Shown piece after piece: positions 10,237-18,969 of a stretch of 64,000 nucleotides of DNA (the first letter of the stretch is position 1; the number at the start of each line of letters is the position of its first letter). The stretch comes from Paenibacillus periandrae (GTDB taxonomy: Bacteria > Bacillota > Bacilli > Paenibacillales > NBRC-103111), in the NCBI RefSeq assembly GCF_022458865.1, contig NZ_JAJNMU010000016.1, forward strand, positions 171,125 to 235,124. Reading direction: 5' to 3'. The notes below the pieces were generated by a model. That model did no database searches. It had not been told where the DNA came from and was given only the letters and a program-made list of their open reading frames with translations. Both the position numbers and the translations under genes were made by a program.

Positions 10237-10250
10237 TAGAAATCCCTCTC

Positions 10251-11063
10251 TTAGACTGTTAGTGAAATATTGACTTGTTTACATGGATTAAATAGTACAT
10301 CCATATCTATCATCAATCGCTTATTTGCAATCAGATGCATTAAAATTGTAATACTTGTACTAGCTGGAACATTGAAATGTTTATCCACTGCATCCGTAAT
10401 ATCAGCCAAGATTTTATTGTTTCCTGGCAACAGCTTTATTAACTTCTCCTCCATAGTCTTCAGAAGTGACTCGTCAACATTCGGAAATAATCCGAACTTG
10501 CTTCTTAACTTATGAAACATTTGTACATTTTGAACCTTGGGAATGTGAATAGAGTTTTCTGTCACAACATTCCACTCCACTTTTCTTCTTGACCAATATA
10601 TCTTCTCAATCAGCTGTTTCTCAGCATTCCTTCGCTTTTGAAGCGCATCTTCATATTTTACGGATCGCGCTTTAATAACTTGACCAAATTGAGTTTTCTG
10701 GGTAATAACATTATCGGTCGTCATAACTATTTCAACCTTTGTTTTCGGGTCAGTTGGATGCTTAACTCCAAGCTCCGCAGCTATTGACTGTGTTTCTTCT
10801 CTTGGTAAAAGGGGAAACTGTTCTCTGAAATCGAGGACATCGTCATCCCATTCCAATAAATAAAAATACATTGCTTCTAGCAATGATAAGAAGTGATGGT
10901 CGCGTCCTACTGTCCAGCTGTATCGAATACTTGATTTTCCAATAGAAGGAACCTCGTGTACAAAAATCCACGGTTTATATTCTATACCTATACCGCTTCC
11001 TCTCTCTTCTTTCAGTCGCTTAGCGATGGTATTCTCATCAATTGCATACTTGAATTTAGCCAT
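10251..11063 (-). CDS. tnsA: TnsA-like endonuclease
   Basis: 270 residues from ATG 11063, which has GGAG ten bases upstream; a TTG at 11096 has no ribosome binding site. The endonuclease residues can be aligned with the Tn7 TnsA set: E63 (SLLEAMYF), D117 (TTDNVI), and Q128 with K131 (GQVIKA). TnsA cuts the 5' ends of the element so that transposition with TnsB is cut-and-paste. The C-terminal half is the expected TnsA winged helix that contacts TnsB and TnsC. First gene of the minus-strand operon; in Tn7 relatives the right end of the element lies just upstream of tnsA, here around 11.07-11.16 kb. Confidence 0.9.
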   Translation of the reverse strand: MAKFKYAIDENTIAKRLKEERGSGIGIEYKPWIFVHEVPSIGKSSIRYSWTVGRDHHFLSLLEAMYFYLLEWDDDVLDFREQFPLLPREETQSIAAELGVKHPTDPKTKVEIVMTTDNVITQKTQFGQVIKARSVKYEDALQKRRNAEKQLIEKIYWSRRKVEWNVVTENSIHIPKVQNVQMFHKLRSKFGLFPNVDESLLKTMEEKLIKLLPGNNKILADITDAVDKHFNVPASTSITILMHLIANKRLMIDMDVLFNPCKQVNISLTV

Positions 11064-11152
11064 TTTTTTGACACTCCGTCTGCTTCGATATTGCAATTGG
11101 CATATTTCACCAAAAAATTATTCTTTATTTCCAACTTGCATCGTTAGAATTC

Positions 11153-11264
11153 CTAATTCTGGCTCTTGACTCTAACTAACTCTTCTATCTTCCACTCATG
11201 CGTTCGCATGTATTCAATCACTTGCGCCAATGTCTTAGATGTTACAAAACCAGGAGCAACTGAC
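11153..11264 (-). pseudogene. C-terminal fragment related to the unknown gene at 21802-22173
   Basis: An open frame of about 36 codons ending at TAG 11153 encodes PGFVTSKT, then EYMRTHEWKIEEL. The intact protein at 21802-22173 contains PGFITRKT, then AYIRVLEWKIDDL near its C terminus. About half of the aligned residues are identical. There is no start codon with a ribosome binding site, so this is a remnant of a related gene caught between tnsA and the broken ku. Function unknown. Confidence 0.5.
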
Positions 11265-11300
11265 TTTTAAATTTTAAGTCTGCGTTTAAACTCATTACTC

Positions 11301-12153
11301 TTATGCTGTTTCTTCTGTCCCTGTAGAAATCTGCTTTGCAGAGGATATTCGCTTTGTTTTTGATTTTTTAGTTTCCTCGATCTTTATATACGAATTTAAA
11401 CTTGCCTGTAAAGCTGACATTAGATCCAACACTGATGATTTATTTACGATCTGAGGGGCATGAATTTCTTTGCCCATGATTTTCTTTTGAATTAATGAAG
11501 CTAGTTGCTCTCAATGATCATCTTGATAAATAGTTGGTTAAAATGGCTTGAATAAATGATTAATTAACATATGCGCCATTTTCAGCTCAGTTTCGCTAAC
11601 TTCCCGATTGAACTGCAAATTTGGAACCAATTGTACGGGCCGAATTTCATCTGGATAATATATTGTTTCCATTGCTATACATTGATCAATAACTCGTAGC
11701 GCAGCAAGACTACTTTTTGAACGAATGGACACTTTACAGATTCCTATTTTTCTTGTAGTACGGATTGCCCCACATATAGCAAACGATATGCATTGGTACT
11801 TGAATCCCCTGGTGAGAGATAATACGTTTTTTGAAAAAATATATTGGATCGATCTCATGAAGATCAACGAAATTTAACATTTTGATTTCCTTCGTATTCT
11901 CCGGTAGAAGCTGCTCTAACTCATCTTTTTCAAATATAACGAACTTCCCTTTATCATATTCGTAACCTTTGATTATGTGGTCTATAGGAACTTCCTTTTC
12001 GCAGGATGGGCAGACTTTAACATAGGTGAGATTGGTTCCACAATCTTTATGAATGGATTTCATGGATATGTCTTTTTCTTCTGTTGCTGAATGCATTTTG
12101 ACAGGAATATGTACCAATCCGAATGAGATAGCGCCTTTCCAAATGGTGTGCAA
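11301..12153 (-). pseudogene. ku: Ku-type DNA end-binding protein gene, inactivated
   Basis: Starts at TTG 12153 behind GAGGGGG and reads TIWKGAISFGLVHIPVKM, the hallmark of bacterial Ku. The frame holds to EIDPIYF near 11840, shifts by one base in the adjoining homopolymer runs at 11827-11839, and continues as KVSIRSKSSLAALRV and DQCIAMETIYYPDEIRPV. Two in-frame stops follow (TAA at about 11538 and TGA at about 11517), then the conserved tail region SVLDLMSALQASL and a normal stop at 11301. All parts of the gene are present, so this is recent decay by point mutation. Ku acts with LigD in non-homologous end joining; no ligD is in the window. Confidence 0.85.
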
Positions 12154-12370
12154 AATTAGAACCCCCTCAACTTTACTATTATCATTCTAACCAGTGAATA
12201 TAGATTTATACTCGGAAGTGATCCTTTCGAAAAATTAGCAAACAATTGAAGACCGGAAGAAAGACCAGCAAGAACGCGTCTATGCCCAGTAATTGCTTTT
12301 TAGCCCCCTAGAAGACTTGGACAGCACACCCCTTAATCAAATACAATAAAAGTAGACGGAGGGGAACGTT

Positions 12371-12700
12371 ATGAAGCGTCTGCAGTATGACCTTAATTTC
12401 AAAATGGAGATTATTCGAAAAGTGAAAGAGATTGGGAACTTTACGGCCGTAGCCCGGCAGCATGAACTGGATCCCAAGATGGTCTTGCGGTGGGCCAAAG
12501 AACTGAACCGCAAAGATGTGGACCAGTTGGACGGAGCCAGCAAGAGGCAATCCGCCTTTATCCCAACCGCTGAAGATTTCAAACAGCTTGAGCAAGAGAA
12601 TGAAAAATTGAAGAAGCTATTAGCGGAACAAGCCCTAGAAAGGGAAATTCTCAAAGACCTACTAAAAAAAACGAACCCTACTTGCGGAAAACGAGTTTAA
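12371..12700 (+). CDS. IS3-family transposase OrfA
   Basis: 109 residues, ATG behind GGAGGGG. An N-terminal helix-turn-helix (MKRLQYDLNFKMEIIRKVKE, then FTAVARQHELDPKMVLRW) is followed by a leucine-zipper region (about residues 75-100: EQENEKLKKLLAEQALEREI), the standard IS3/IS911 OrfA layout. The catalytic OrfB that should overlap its 3' end is absent; the next 190 bases have no orfB homology that I can see. It is therefore a stranded half of an element and not mobile by itself. Confidence 0.75.
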   Translation: MKRLQYDLNFKMEIIRKVKEIGNFTAVARQHELDPKMVLRWAKELNRKDVDQLDGASKRQSAFIPTAEDFKQLEQENEKLKKLLAEQALEREILKDLLKKTNPTCGKRV

Positions 12701-12887
12701 ACACCTGACTTCTACATAGAATACAAGGATGATTCTGTAGAGGTTGAGTTCCAGCTGCAAAAAACCATTTCCAAAATCTAATTCCACATGAACAATTATT
12801 TTATTTTCAATCAGGATATTCAGTAATATCCTTGGTTGTGGTGCAAGAATTAAAAAAGACAGAAATTAGCCCATAAATTGTAATTAC

Positions 12888-13608
12888 CTATGCCACAATA
12901 CCAAATATTATATGGAGCCATTCAACAGCAGAGGGGACAGACGAATTATTTTCGGCCTGCCCTTTCCTAATCATATGCATGGCCTCGATTCCCTTTAACG
13001 TCTGTTCTGCAGTTAGAAATGATTTGAAACCAAGCATCGGTTTTGTGATTTTTTTTATGAAACGATGATCTTGCTCGACAATGTTGTTTAGATACTTGGT
13101 CTGTCTAATCAAGGTTTCTTTAGGTAAGCCTTTTTCATTTATTAATTCTAGTATGGCTCGTGGATATGCCGGGTTCTTATCCAAAGTGATCACACGAGGT
13201 AATTGATTATGTGGAGAGGACAAAGCCTTTGTAAAGAAACGCTTTGCTGCTGGCATATCACGATTTTCAGATAACATGAAATCAATCGTTTTCCCCATAG
13301 AATCAACGGCCCGATATAAATACTTCCATTGTCCTTTGACTTTGATGTAGGTTTCGTCCGTGCGCCACGAATCGTTTGAGGGTTTCAAATATCTGCGAAT
13401 TCGTTTATCTATTTCGGGTCCAAATTCATGGACCATCTCATGATCGTTGTATGAGATATCTTTAATCCTCGCTCGCTCATTATTCTATAATATCTCGATA
13501 GCTTAAACTTTATTTTAAATACCACCTCACGGTTAGTAAAATGATTGCTGGTTCATATTGCTTCCATTTAAATAAATCCAATTTGGTTTCCAAAGTAAGT
13601 TGCTCCAT
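12888..13608 (-). pseudogene. IS6-family (IS240-like) transposase, broken N-terminal part
   Basis: The last 182 codons are open and hold an intact IS6 catalytic core: WRTDETYIKVKGQWKYLYRA (first D), VITLDKNPAY (second D) and NNIVEQDHRFIKK (E). Upstream, homologous N-terminal coding sequence continues to a possible ATG at 13608 but carries an in-frame TAA (in RWYLK*SLSYRD) and a one-base loss near 13435 in the sequence that should read MRWVHEFGPE. The protein cannot be made complete. A different IS6 N-terminal remnant lies at about 20650-20790. Confidence 0.75.
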
Positions 13609-13792
13609 CCCATGTCTACATTATTAATTACGTTATCATGAATTGGAGCTTTGCACCACAACCGGGTTATATTATATTTGGTATGCATTAAGCGACAAAG
13701 AAGCAATCAGTAGTAGTATTTTCATTAATCAAATTGCTCTCATTAAGGCCTTTGTGTCATTGCCTGGAATACTGATGTCACTTTTACCGGCA

Positions 13793-14113
13793 TTAGACAT
13801 GCATAAGAAAAAGAAGTTTAAGGCGACAACACTTTGTCCTCATAAGAGCGGCTTTCAATTCATCCATCTTATCTCCAATCTTTAGATGCCCCGCTCCATA
13901 ATAAGTTGTAATTTTAGTTTCCACTTCATATGCAGAATTGCAATAATTCGGGTTAGTTCTCATGTCTTCCAACATCTTTATTGTAGATTCTATATGCCCC
14001 TTGCTCATTCCATCACTTATATCCAATAGTTCATTCTTACTACTTATCCACTTGCCTTTTGCTGCTAACACTCCTGGATAATTACCTCTCAAATTTTCGA
14101 TTTGTTTTGACAT
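13793..14113 (-). CDS. hypothetical protein
   Basis: 106 residues from ATG 14113 with GGAG nine bases upstream; an earlier in-frame ATG at 14128 lacks a site. The sequence is soluble and mixed helical, with a short repeated style of helix (LLDISDGMSKGHIESTIKML) and an Asn/Tyr-rich centre. I do not recognise the family. The final residues (LKLLFLMHV) look unlike the rest, so the original C terminus may be altered. It diverges from the small membrane protein gene at 14218. Confidence 0.45.
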   Translation of the reverse strand: MSKQIENLRGNYPGVLAAKGKWISSKNELLDISDGMSKGHIESTIKMLEDMRTNPNYCNSAYEVETKITTYYGAGHLKIGDKMDELKAALMRTKCCRLKLLFLMHV

Positions 14114-14217
14114 ATATAGCCACTCCATTCGATTTCCATACTCAAATTGTTATTCGAACACAAGGAAGGATTTCCCTCTTTTATGTCGTATTTTGTATAT
14201 ATGGAGGTGTCGCAACT

Positions 14218-14379
14218 TTGGCAAGAAAAAAATCCAGCAAACAACCCCGACTAACATTCAGCCAAACACTTATTGCTTTTGTCCTCTTTGCTGTGATTAT
14301 GTTTATTATGGTCAACTGGGGTTTTCCAGCTATGTTAAACAGTACATCTGAGAAAGCGAAAAGCTTCCGAGTTGGGTAA
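14218..14379 (+). CDS. small single-span membrane protein
   Basis: 53 residues beginning at TTG 14218, placed eight bases after an excellent GGAGGTG at 14203-14209. The head is very basic (ARKKSSKQPR), followed by one hydrophobic helix (TLIAFVLFAVIMFIMVNWGF) and a short polar tail. This is an inner-membrane protein with the N terminus inside by the positive-inside rule. A longer in-frame start at 14059 has no site and overlaps the divergent gene. Function not recognised. Confidence 0.55.
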   Translation: MARKKSSKQPRLTFSQTLIAFVLFAVIMFIMVNWGFPAMLNSTSEKAKSFRVG

Positions 14380-15334
14380 AGGACAGAACTTCGAAAATGA
14401 CTTTATATTTATCCAACATAAAACAGCAAAAGACGTATAGCTAGAACTTCTTATCAGGAAGCTCCCTTTGCGTGACTGCCTCCGCGTTGGCCCTTTAGTT
14501 TTTATGTTGGTAGAAACTTACTTACGCGTCCAACCATGCGCTGCCGATCATATCCTTAACGCGTGGCATCTGCGTTACATAAAGGAGGAGTCTCCACCTT
14601 GCAGCATTTTCCCGTGCTGATTGGTTATGAATGAGGAGATTTCGGGAGGATATGCGTGTAAGCGAATCTTATGGTATTACTGTGAGAATGGCTTTGTTTT
14701 CCCACTTCAGTAAAATCCATAAACTGTGTGATGCTTTCGTTGAACATCAGCTGAGGCCGTTTCAAGGTTTGTTTACAAGACTAACAAGAATGACAAAGGC
14801 AAAAGTCTCACACTAATACCATAATGAGCGATAATTTATTCATGCGCCTACCACAACACAAATACGCCATCCTCGGAATGAGGCTTCGTCCGCCCTGGAG
14901 CTATTACTCGTCATCGGGCATTTCGCAAATTGTTCGATTAGCATACAATGCTTCTCGCTTTTGTATGTAATAACATTGTATCGCCCTATGACTACTTCCG
15001 TGCTTCACGGTTACTACGGATTGATCACTAGAAATTAGGTATCCTCAGACCGATCTCACCGCTTTTATTCCTGCCCGCCCATAGTCAATGACTACGATAA
15101 ATAAGAAACGAAGTAATAATCATCGTTGATTCGTTGAATATAATCTTTTTCTTGTAGACGTATTGGTCTAGCAACATTAACTCCCCTTAAAAGAAGGTAA
15201 TCCAGCCATTCCAATTCAGCTACTCAGATTGACTCATTAACAGCAGACTTTTCTATCAAATACATTGCTATTGTATCCGCCTATAAGCTTGTAGTCCGAG
15301 CGGGTTATATCCAGCAAAGTTAAGACTTCCTTTA
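14380..15334. other. gene-free accessory stretch
   Basis: About 950 bases to the left of the IS66 element. A 61-codon frame at 14631-14816 has no ribosome binding site and no recognisable motif. I see only short unassignable coding-like scraps and no clear RNA gene. It is probably decayed mobile DNA. Confidence 0.4.
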
Positions 15335-15397
15335 TTAGTTCCGTAAGCGTCTAATAAGACGGTGTATTGAAAAGAGCAAAGCGAGTAGTTTTGAACC

Positions 15398-16951
15398 TCA
15401 AGCTTTGCTCTCTTTGCATGCTTCTTGAATTTTCTGGCTCCAAGGAAAATAATCTTCTAATAATTCTGGTTGCTGACGGAATGCGATTGCCGGTAGTTGC
15501 TTGAAGAGATATTCGAAATATTTGTATGGATTTAGACCGTTTGCCTTTGCAGTCTCGACTATACTGTATATTGTAGCACTCGCTGCTGCTCCCTTCGGAC
15601 TGCCGCTAAAGAGCCAATTTTTGCGCCCGATTGTAAATGGACGAATACTGTTCTCTGCTAGATTGTTGGAGATCACACAGTTACCATCTAATAGATAGTT
15701 CATAAATTCTTGCTTGTGATTTCGTGCATATTTTAATGCCTCGCCTAGCTTGGATTTGGGGATCACTTTTCCTCTTGCAGATTCGACCCATGCCCAAAAA
15801 GCATCCAAAACAGGCTTCTCCTGTTCCAGACGTTTCTGATGACGTTCCTCACGGGATAAGAGCTCAAGTGACTTTTCTATGGCAAATAGCTTATTGCAAT
15901 ACGCAATCCCTTCACTCGGCAGCGTCGCTTCCGGATGTTGTGTATCTTGCGGAAGCGCATCTACAAATTTCCTTCGATGATGGGTCCAACATAAGCATCT
16001 GGTTACATCAGAAAGCTTTGTGTATCCCGAATAGGCATCGGCGTGTAAGTATCCTCTGAACCCTTTTAGGAAAGCTTGCGGATACTTCCCACTTCTTCCT
16101 GGTTGGTATTCAAAGATTCGGACTGGATGCGTGCTATGCTGACCACTGCTATAGATCCACATATAGGAGTCGGACGTATTCTTTCGTCCCTTTTCGTTCA
16201 TGACTTGCACGACTGTTTCATCCGCATGGACATATTTTTCTTGCAGTAGTCTTTGGTGAAGTTGATTCATTAGTGGCGTCAACCAGACTCGAGCGGCAAC
16301 GATCATCCAATTGGCCATTGTTGCACGACTGAGGGTTACACCAAGTGTTTGCCATTCCTTCTCTAGGCGGTATAGGGGAAGGGCATTCACAAACTTCTGA
16401 TGCATAACCCATGCGACGGAAGAAGGAGAAGCCATGGAATGTTGAATCACGGGATCCGGCGTTGTTGCCTTTTGCATATATGGTTTTCCATGCTTACGAC
16501 AAGTCCGGCATTCAAATGTCTCACGATACACATCGATGGCTCGAACTGTAGCAGGAATAAATTCTATTTCTGTACGGACAAATTCTTCACCAACAACGAC
16601 AAGTGCAGTCTGACACGCTTCACAGCAACGCTCTTGATCTGTGAGGGTACAGAGAAATTTGTGATGCGGAATATCTTTCAATAGATCCGTCCGATCACCT
16701 TTATTTTTCTTCTGCTGGTAACCTGCCACTTGCTTAAAATCTGGTTCAGATGCACTGCGGCTAGCAGCAGTCTCTGCCTCGTCAAACAAAGACAATTGCT
16801 CTACGCCAATTGGGAGCGCAGCTGTCTTCTCCGTGCTCCTGCCATACAGTTTCTGCGTCAGAAATTGTACAGTTTCATGGAGTCGCTTATTTTCTTTTTC
16901 AAGTTGACCAATGCGGTTCTCCATTTGTTGAAGCTGTTCAACAGGACTCAT
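15398..16951 (-). CDS. tnpC: IS66 transposase TnpC
   Basis: 517 residues from ATG 16951, with AAAGGA nine bases upstream; a TTG three codons earlier touches that site. Layout: N-terminal leucine-zipper helix (LQQMENRIGQLEKENKRLHE), a zinc-finger-like Cys cluster (CCEACQTAL, FECRTCRKHGKPYM) and a DDE core (VHADETVVQV, GYLHADAYSGYTKL, NNLAENSIRPFTIGRKNWLF). The IS66 C-terminal region ends near the stop. Length and motifs are those of a working transposase. Confidence 0.93.
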   Translation of the reverse strand: MSPVEQLQQMENRIGQLEKENKRLHETVQFLTQKLYGRSTEKTAALPIGVEQLSLFDEAETAASRSASEPDFKQVAGYQQKKNKGDRTDLLKDIPHHKFLCTLTDQERCCEACQTALVVVGEEFVRTEIEFIPATVRAIDVYRETFECRTCRKHGKPYMQKATTPDPVIQHSMASPSSVAWVMHQKFVNALPLYRLEKEWQTLGVTLSRATMANWMIVAARVWLTPLMNQLHQRLLQEKYVHADETVVQVMNEKGRKNTSDSYMWIYSSGQHSTHPVRIFEYQPGRSGKYPQAFLKGFRGYLHADAYSGYTKLSDVTRCLCWTHHRRKFVDALPQDTQHPEATLPSEGIAYCNKLFAIEKSLELLSREERHQKRLEQEKPVLDAFWAWVESARGKVIPKSKLGEALKYARNHKQEFMNYLLDGNCVISNNLAENSIRPFTIGRKNWLFSGSPKGAAASATIYSIVETAKANGLNPYKYFEYLFKQLPAIAFRQQPELLEDYFPWSQKIQEACKESKA

Positions 16952-17045
16952 AAATGCCAATCCTTTACCGTTTTCTGTTAAATTTATTGTAACATAAAAA
17001 CAGCCGAAAACCCAGTGTTTATACGGGTTTTCGGCACTTTTAAGA

Positions 17046-17402
17046 CTAAATAAATACGGTAGGAGATAGCTTCTTGACCGCCTTTGGTTGGTTGATAGAA
17101 AGTCCTTCTAGCAACCAACGAAATTCCTGAAATGTAATTGTACGAACAGCTTCTGCATGCATGGGCCACTGAAAACTGCCATTTTCTAAACGTTTGTAGA
17201 GAAGCACAAATCCATCCCCTTCCCAGTAGAGTACCTTCATGCGATCACGTCTACGTCCGCAGAAGAGAAATAAACTGTTTTGGAAAGGTTTCAACTGAAA
17301 GTTTTGCTGAACCATACTGGCTAACCCGTCAATGGACTTACGCATGTCGGTATAGCCACAAGCGATGTACAGTTGATCGGCTTTGGAGATGTCACCGAAC
17401 AT
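17046..17402 (-). CDS. tnpB: IS66 accessory protein TnpB (Orf2)
   Basis: 118 residues. IS66 Orf2 signature: YIACGYTDMRKSIDGLA near the N terminus, FLFCGRRRDRMKVLYWEGDG in the middle and QFRW/LSIN late. Required with TnpA and TnpC for IS66 transposition, biochemical role not settled. Its start overlaps the end of tnpA by 11 bases, consistent with coupled translation. Confidence 0.93.
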   Translation of the reverse strand: MFGDISKADQLYIACGYTDMRKSIDGLASMVQQNFQLKPFQNSLFLFCGRRRDRMKVLYWEGDGFVLLYKRLENGSFQWPMHAEAVRTITFQEFRWLLEGLSINQPKAVKKLSPTVFI

Positions 17403-17772
17403 GCTGCAATGCCCTTAACGTATGCTCAATTAGCGTAGCAGATGCATGATTGCGAATTTCTAGCGTAACTGCCCCCATATGAATGAGAATTTCTGAAGTG
17501 GTGTGTGAAGACTCCGGAAAATTCTGTACTGTCGGTGATGCGGAAAAATCTACGGGTACAATGGGAAGATTTTGAGGCTGGAGTGCAGGCAAAGTTTCAC
17601 AAGCTGCTTCCCGAACACGTTTAAGCCAGTAGTAATAACTTTTTAAGTTTATATGATTCTGAGCACACCAAGCAGAAACAGTCTGTCCACTACTTCGACA
17701 CTCACGGACGATCTCAATCCATTTATTCAACCGGTATTGCTTAGTGATTGTCGCAGTATTCAATACGAACAT
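17392..17772 (-). CDS. tnpA: IS66 accessory protein TnpA (Orf1)
   Basis: Up to 126 residues. The N-terminal helix-turn-helix region (WIEIVRECRSSGQTVSAWCA, then INLKSYYYWLKR) is typical of IS66 Orf1. ATG 17772 sits directly against the AAAGGGG site with no spacer, so the real start is more likely the TTG at 17763, nine bases from it. The 5' end is covered by a long palindrome (17776-17813) that can fold over the ribosome binding site. Confidence 0.88.
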   Translation of the reverse strand: MFVLNTATITKQYRLNKWIEIVRECRSSGQTVSAWCAQNHINLKSYYYWLKRVREAACETLPALQPQNLPIVPVDFSASPTVQNFPESSHTTSEILIHMGAVTLEIRNHASATLIEHTLRALQHVR

Positions 17773-17775
17773 CCC

Positions 17776-17813
17776 CTTTAGAGTTTTTCGACTAGAGTCG
17801 AAAAACTCTAAAG
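17776..17813 (-). promoter_or_regulatory. perfect 18-bp palindrome at the 5' end of IS66 tnpA
   Basis: CTTTAGAGTTTTTCGACT, a 2-base loop, then its exact complement. On the minus strand the 3' arm ends in CTAAAG directly followed by GGG, so it contains part of the AAAGGGG ribosome binding site. A transcript entering from outside the element would fold and hide that site; the same logic is known for IS10 and IS50. Function inferred. Confidence 0.55.
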
Positions 17814-18270
17814 ACTCTAATCTAAGAAAATTGTCTCAGAGATTAGCTGTTGATTCTATACACCTTCTTATTGGACGCTTACTTAGTTCCTGTCTCATTC
17901 TCCCAATAACAGTCGATATATAAATTAGTCATTCTAAATCGCATTAACACATATTGGAAGTATCCTGCCCGTTTCTCTAATGGAAAAGAGGAGCTGCCGC
18001 TTAGCAAGCCCCTCCACTATCGCTATCCGTCGTATTATGAGGTCAGCCAGTATTTGCTGGTTGACCACTTTTATTTTTGTGGTGTATGAAACATTAGCCG
18101 GAGCAGATCGGTCGTTCTCCTGGGATTATAACCCGTCGCTAACAGTGATCGCCCCCTACTTGTAGAAACTATGTTTAAGCTGGTTGGGACTCAGATCTCG
18201 TATAACAAGCGATGCTGTGGAACTTCAAGGTGCATACGGGGTACCGGCATTAAAGCTATAGAAAGGGAGT

Positions 18271-18580
18271 TTGCTTATGAATCCAGTCATCGGTCTGGAT
18301 ATTTCAAAGGGAAAAAGTGATGGCCAAATTTTCTTAGATAAGGGCCACCCATACGGTAAAACATTTCGTTTTCTGCATAACCGGGATGGACTTCAGCGGC
18401 TTCTAAACATCATTGTAGATGTTCAGAACAAGACCGAAAAATCCCTTACTGTTAACAGGTCATTACCATCAGGCTGTCATACAGTTCCTCGATGAGCAAC
18501 ATATTTTATTTTAGTTGTAAATCCCCCTCCTCGCTCACCAAGCCAAGAAGCAAAACTCCCTACAATTAAGGAGTATTATC
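18271..18580 (+). pseudogene. IS110-family transposase, N-terminal remnant
   Basis: Begins with NPVIGLDISKGKSDGQIFL behind a GGGAG, matching the N-terminal DEDD/RuvC-like start of IS110 transposases (GLDISKG with the first Asp). The frame breaks near 18455; homologous sequence continues in another frame (TGHYHQAVIQFLDEQHIL) and then fades with two stops. The rest of the transposase is missing. The gene-free DNA before it (about 18170-18265) is the place where IS110 elements keep their non-coding end, the source of bridge RNA in active members. Confidence 0.65.
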
Positions 18581-18633
18581 GGGTAATGTTTTTTTCATCC
18601 GTTGTGAAACTCACCTTGAACTGCTTAATCAAG

Positions 18634-18882
18634 TCATTTTGCGGGTTGATAGGATAAAATTAGTTTCAATAGTTGCACCAAAACCTTGCATCCTGAATAT
18701 TCATTTAGCTCCACAGAATCCGCTTGTGCCTCTCTAGATTTAGCCTCATTTGTTCCAGAATTATGTAGTCCATCTGCTGACCGAAAATCCGGAATCACGC
18801 TCTCTGTGGAAGTACCATCACCTCCGAAGAAAACGATGTTGCCGCTCTCGCCCACCATCTGCTTTAATTCATTTATATTCAA
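18634..18882 (-). pseudogene. sirtuin (NAD-dependent deacylase) N-terminal remnant
   Basis: An 82-codon frame begins MNINELKQ and contains VFFGGDGTSTESVIPDFRSA, which matches the Sir2 NAD-binding motif (normally GAGxSxxSGIPDFRS). The Gly-Ala-Gly has become Gly-Asp-Gly and the Gly of SGIPDF is Val. After residue 45 the similarity ends, and the catalytic His and zinc-binding Cys region is absent. A truncated, decaying srtN/cobB-type gene. A ribosome binding site is still visible (GGAGGGAATTTGAATATA). Confidence 0.65.
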
Positions 18883-18969
18883 ATTCCCTCCTTTTTTCCC
18901 TCCGATTCTCTAACTAAGAGCCGCAAACTTGGATGAGTTGTAAACAATATCGGTATCAAAATCTCTCAT

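Larger units (their letters stand above)
15343..17882 (-). mobile_element. complete IS66-family insertion sequence
   Basis: 2540 bases with 24-base terminal inverted repeats: left GTAAGCGTCTAATAAGACGG followed by TGTA, right end read inward GTAAGCGTCCAATAAGAAGG followed by TGTA (two mismatches). It is flanked by a perfect 8-bp target duplication TTAGTTCC at 15335-15342 and 17883-17890, the size expected for IS66. It contains the full set tnpA, tnpB and tnpC, all open, on the minus strand. Intact ends, intact genes and an exact duplication mean a recent insertion. Confidence 0.95.

Noticed and set aside
4230..11063. CRISPR-associated transposon (CAST)
   Set aside because: No Cas genes and no CRISPR-like repeat-spacer array are visible; TnsC is long and TnsA is present as in classical Tn7, with a full-size TnsD.
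11063..11160. Right end of the Tn7-like element with four overlapping TnsB sites
   Set aside because: Only one weak match to the left-end repeat (GGAAATAAAGA on the minus strand near 11118-11130) was found; not enough to mark the end.
11734..12153. Functional short Ku
   Set aside because: The frame ends where Ku homology continues in another frame, followed by two further stops; it is a pseudogene.
13643..13885. 80-codon plus-strand frame
   Set aside because: Overlaps the 3' part of a better supported minus-strand gene and has no ribosome binding site.
14631..14816. 61-codon plus-strand frame left of the IS66 element
   Set aside because: No recognisable motif, no good ribosome binding site, low-information composition.
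17980..18165. 61-codon frame and short hairpin near 18041 before the IS110 remnant
   Set aside because: Probably non-coding DNA of a decayed element; the hairpin is short and has no clear role.
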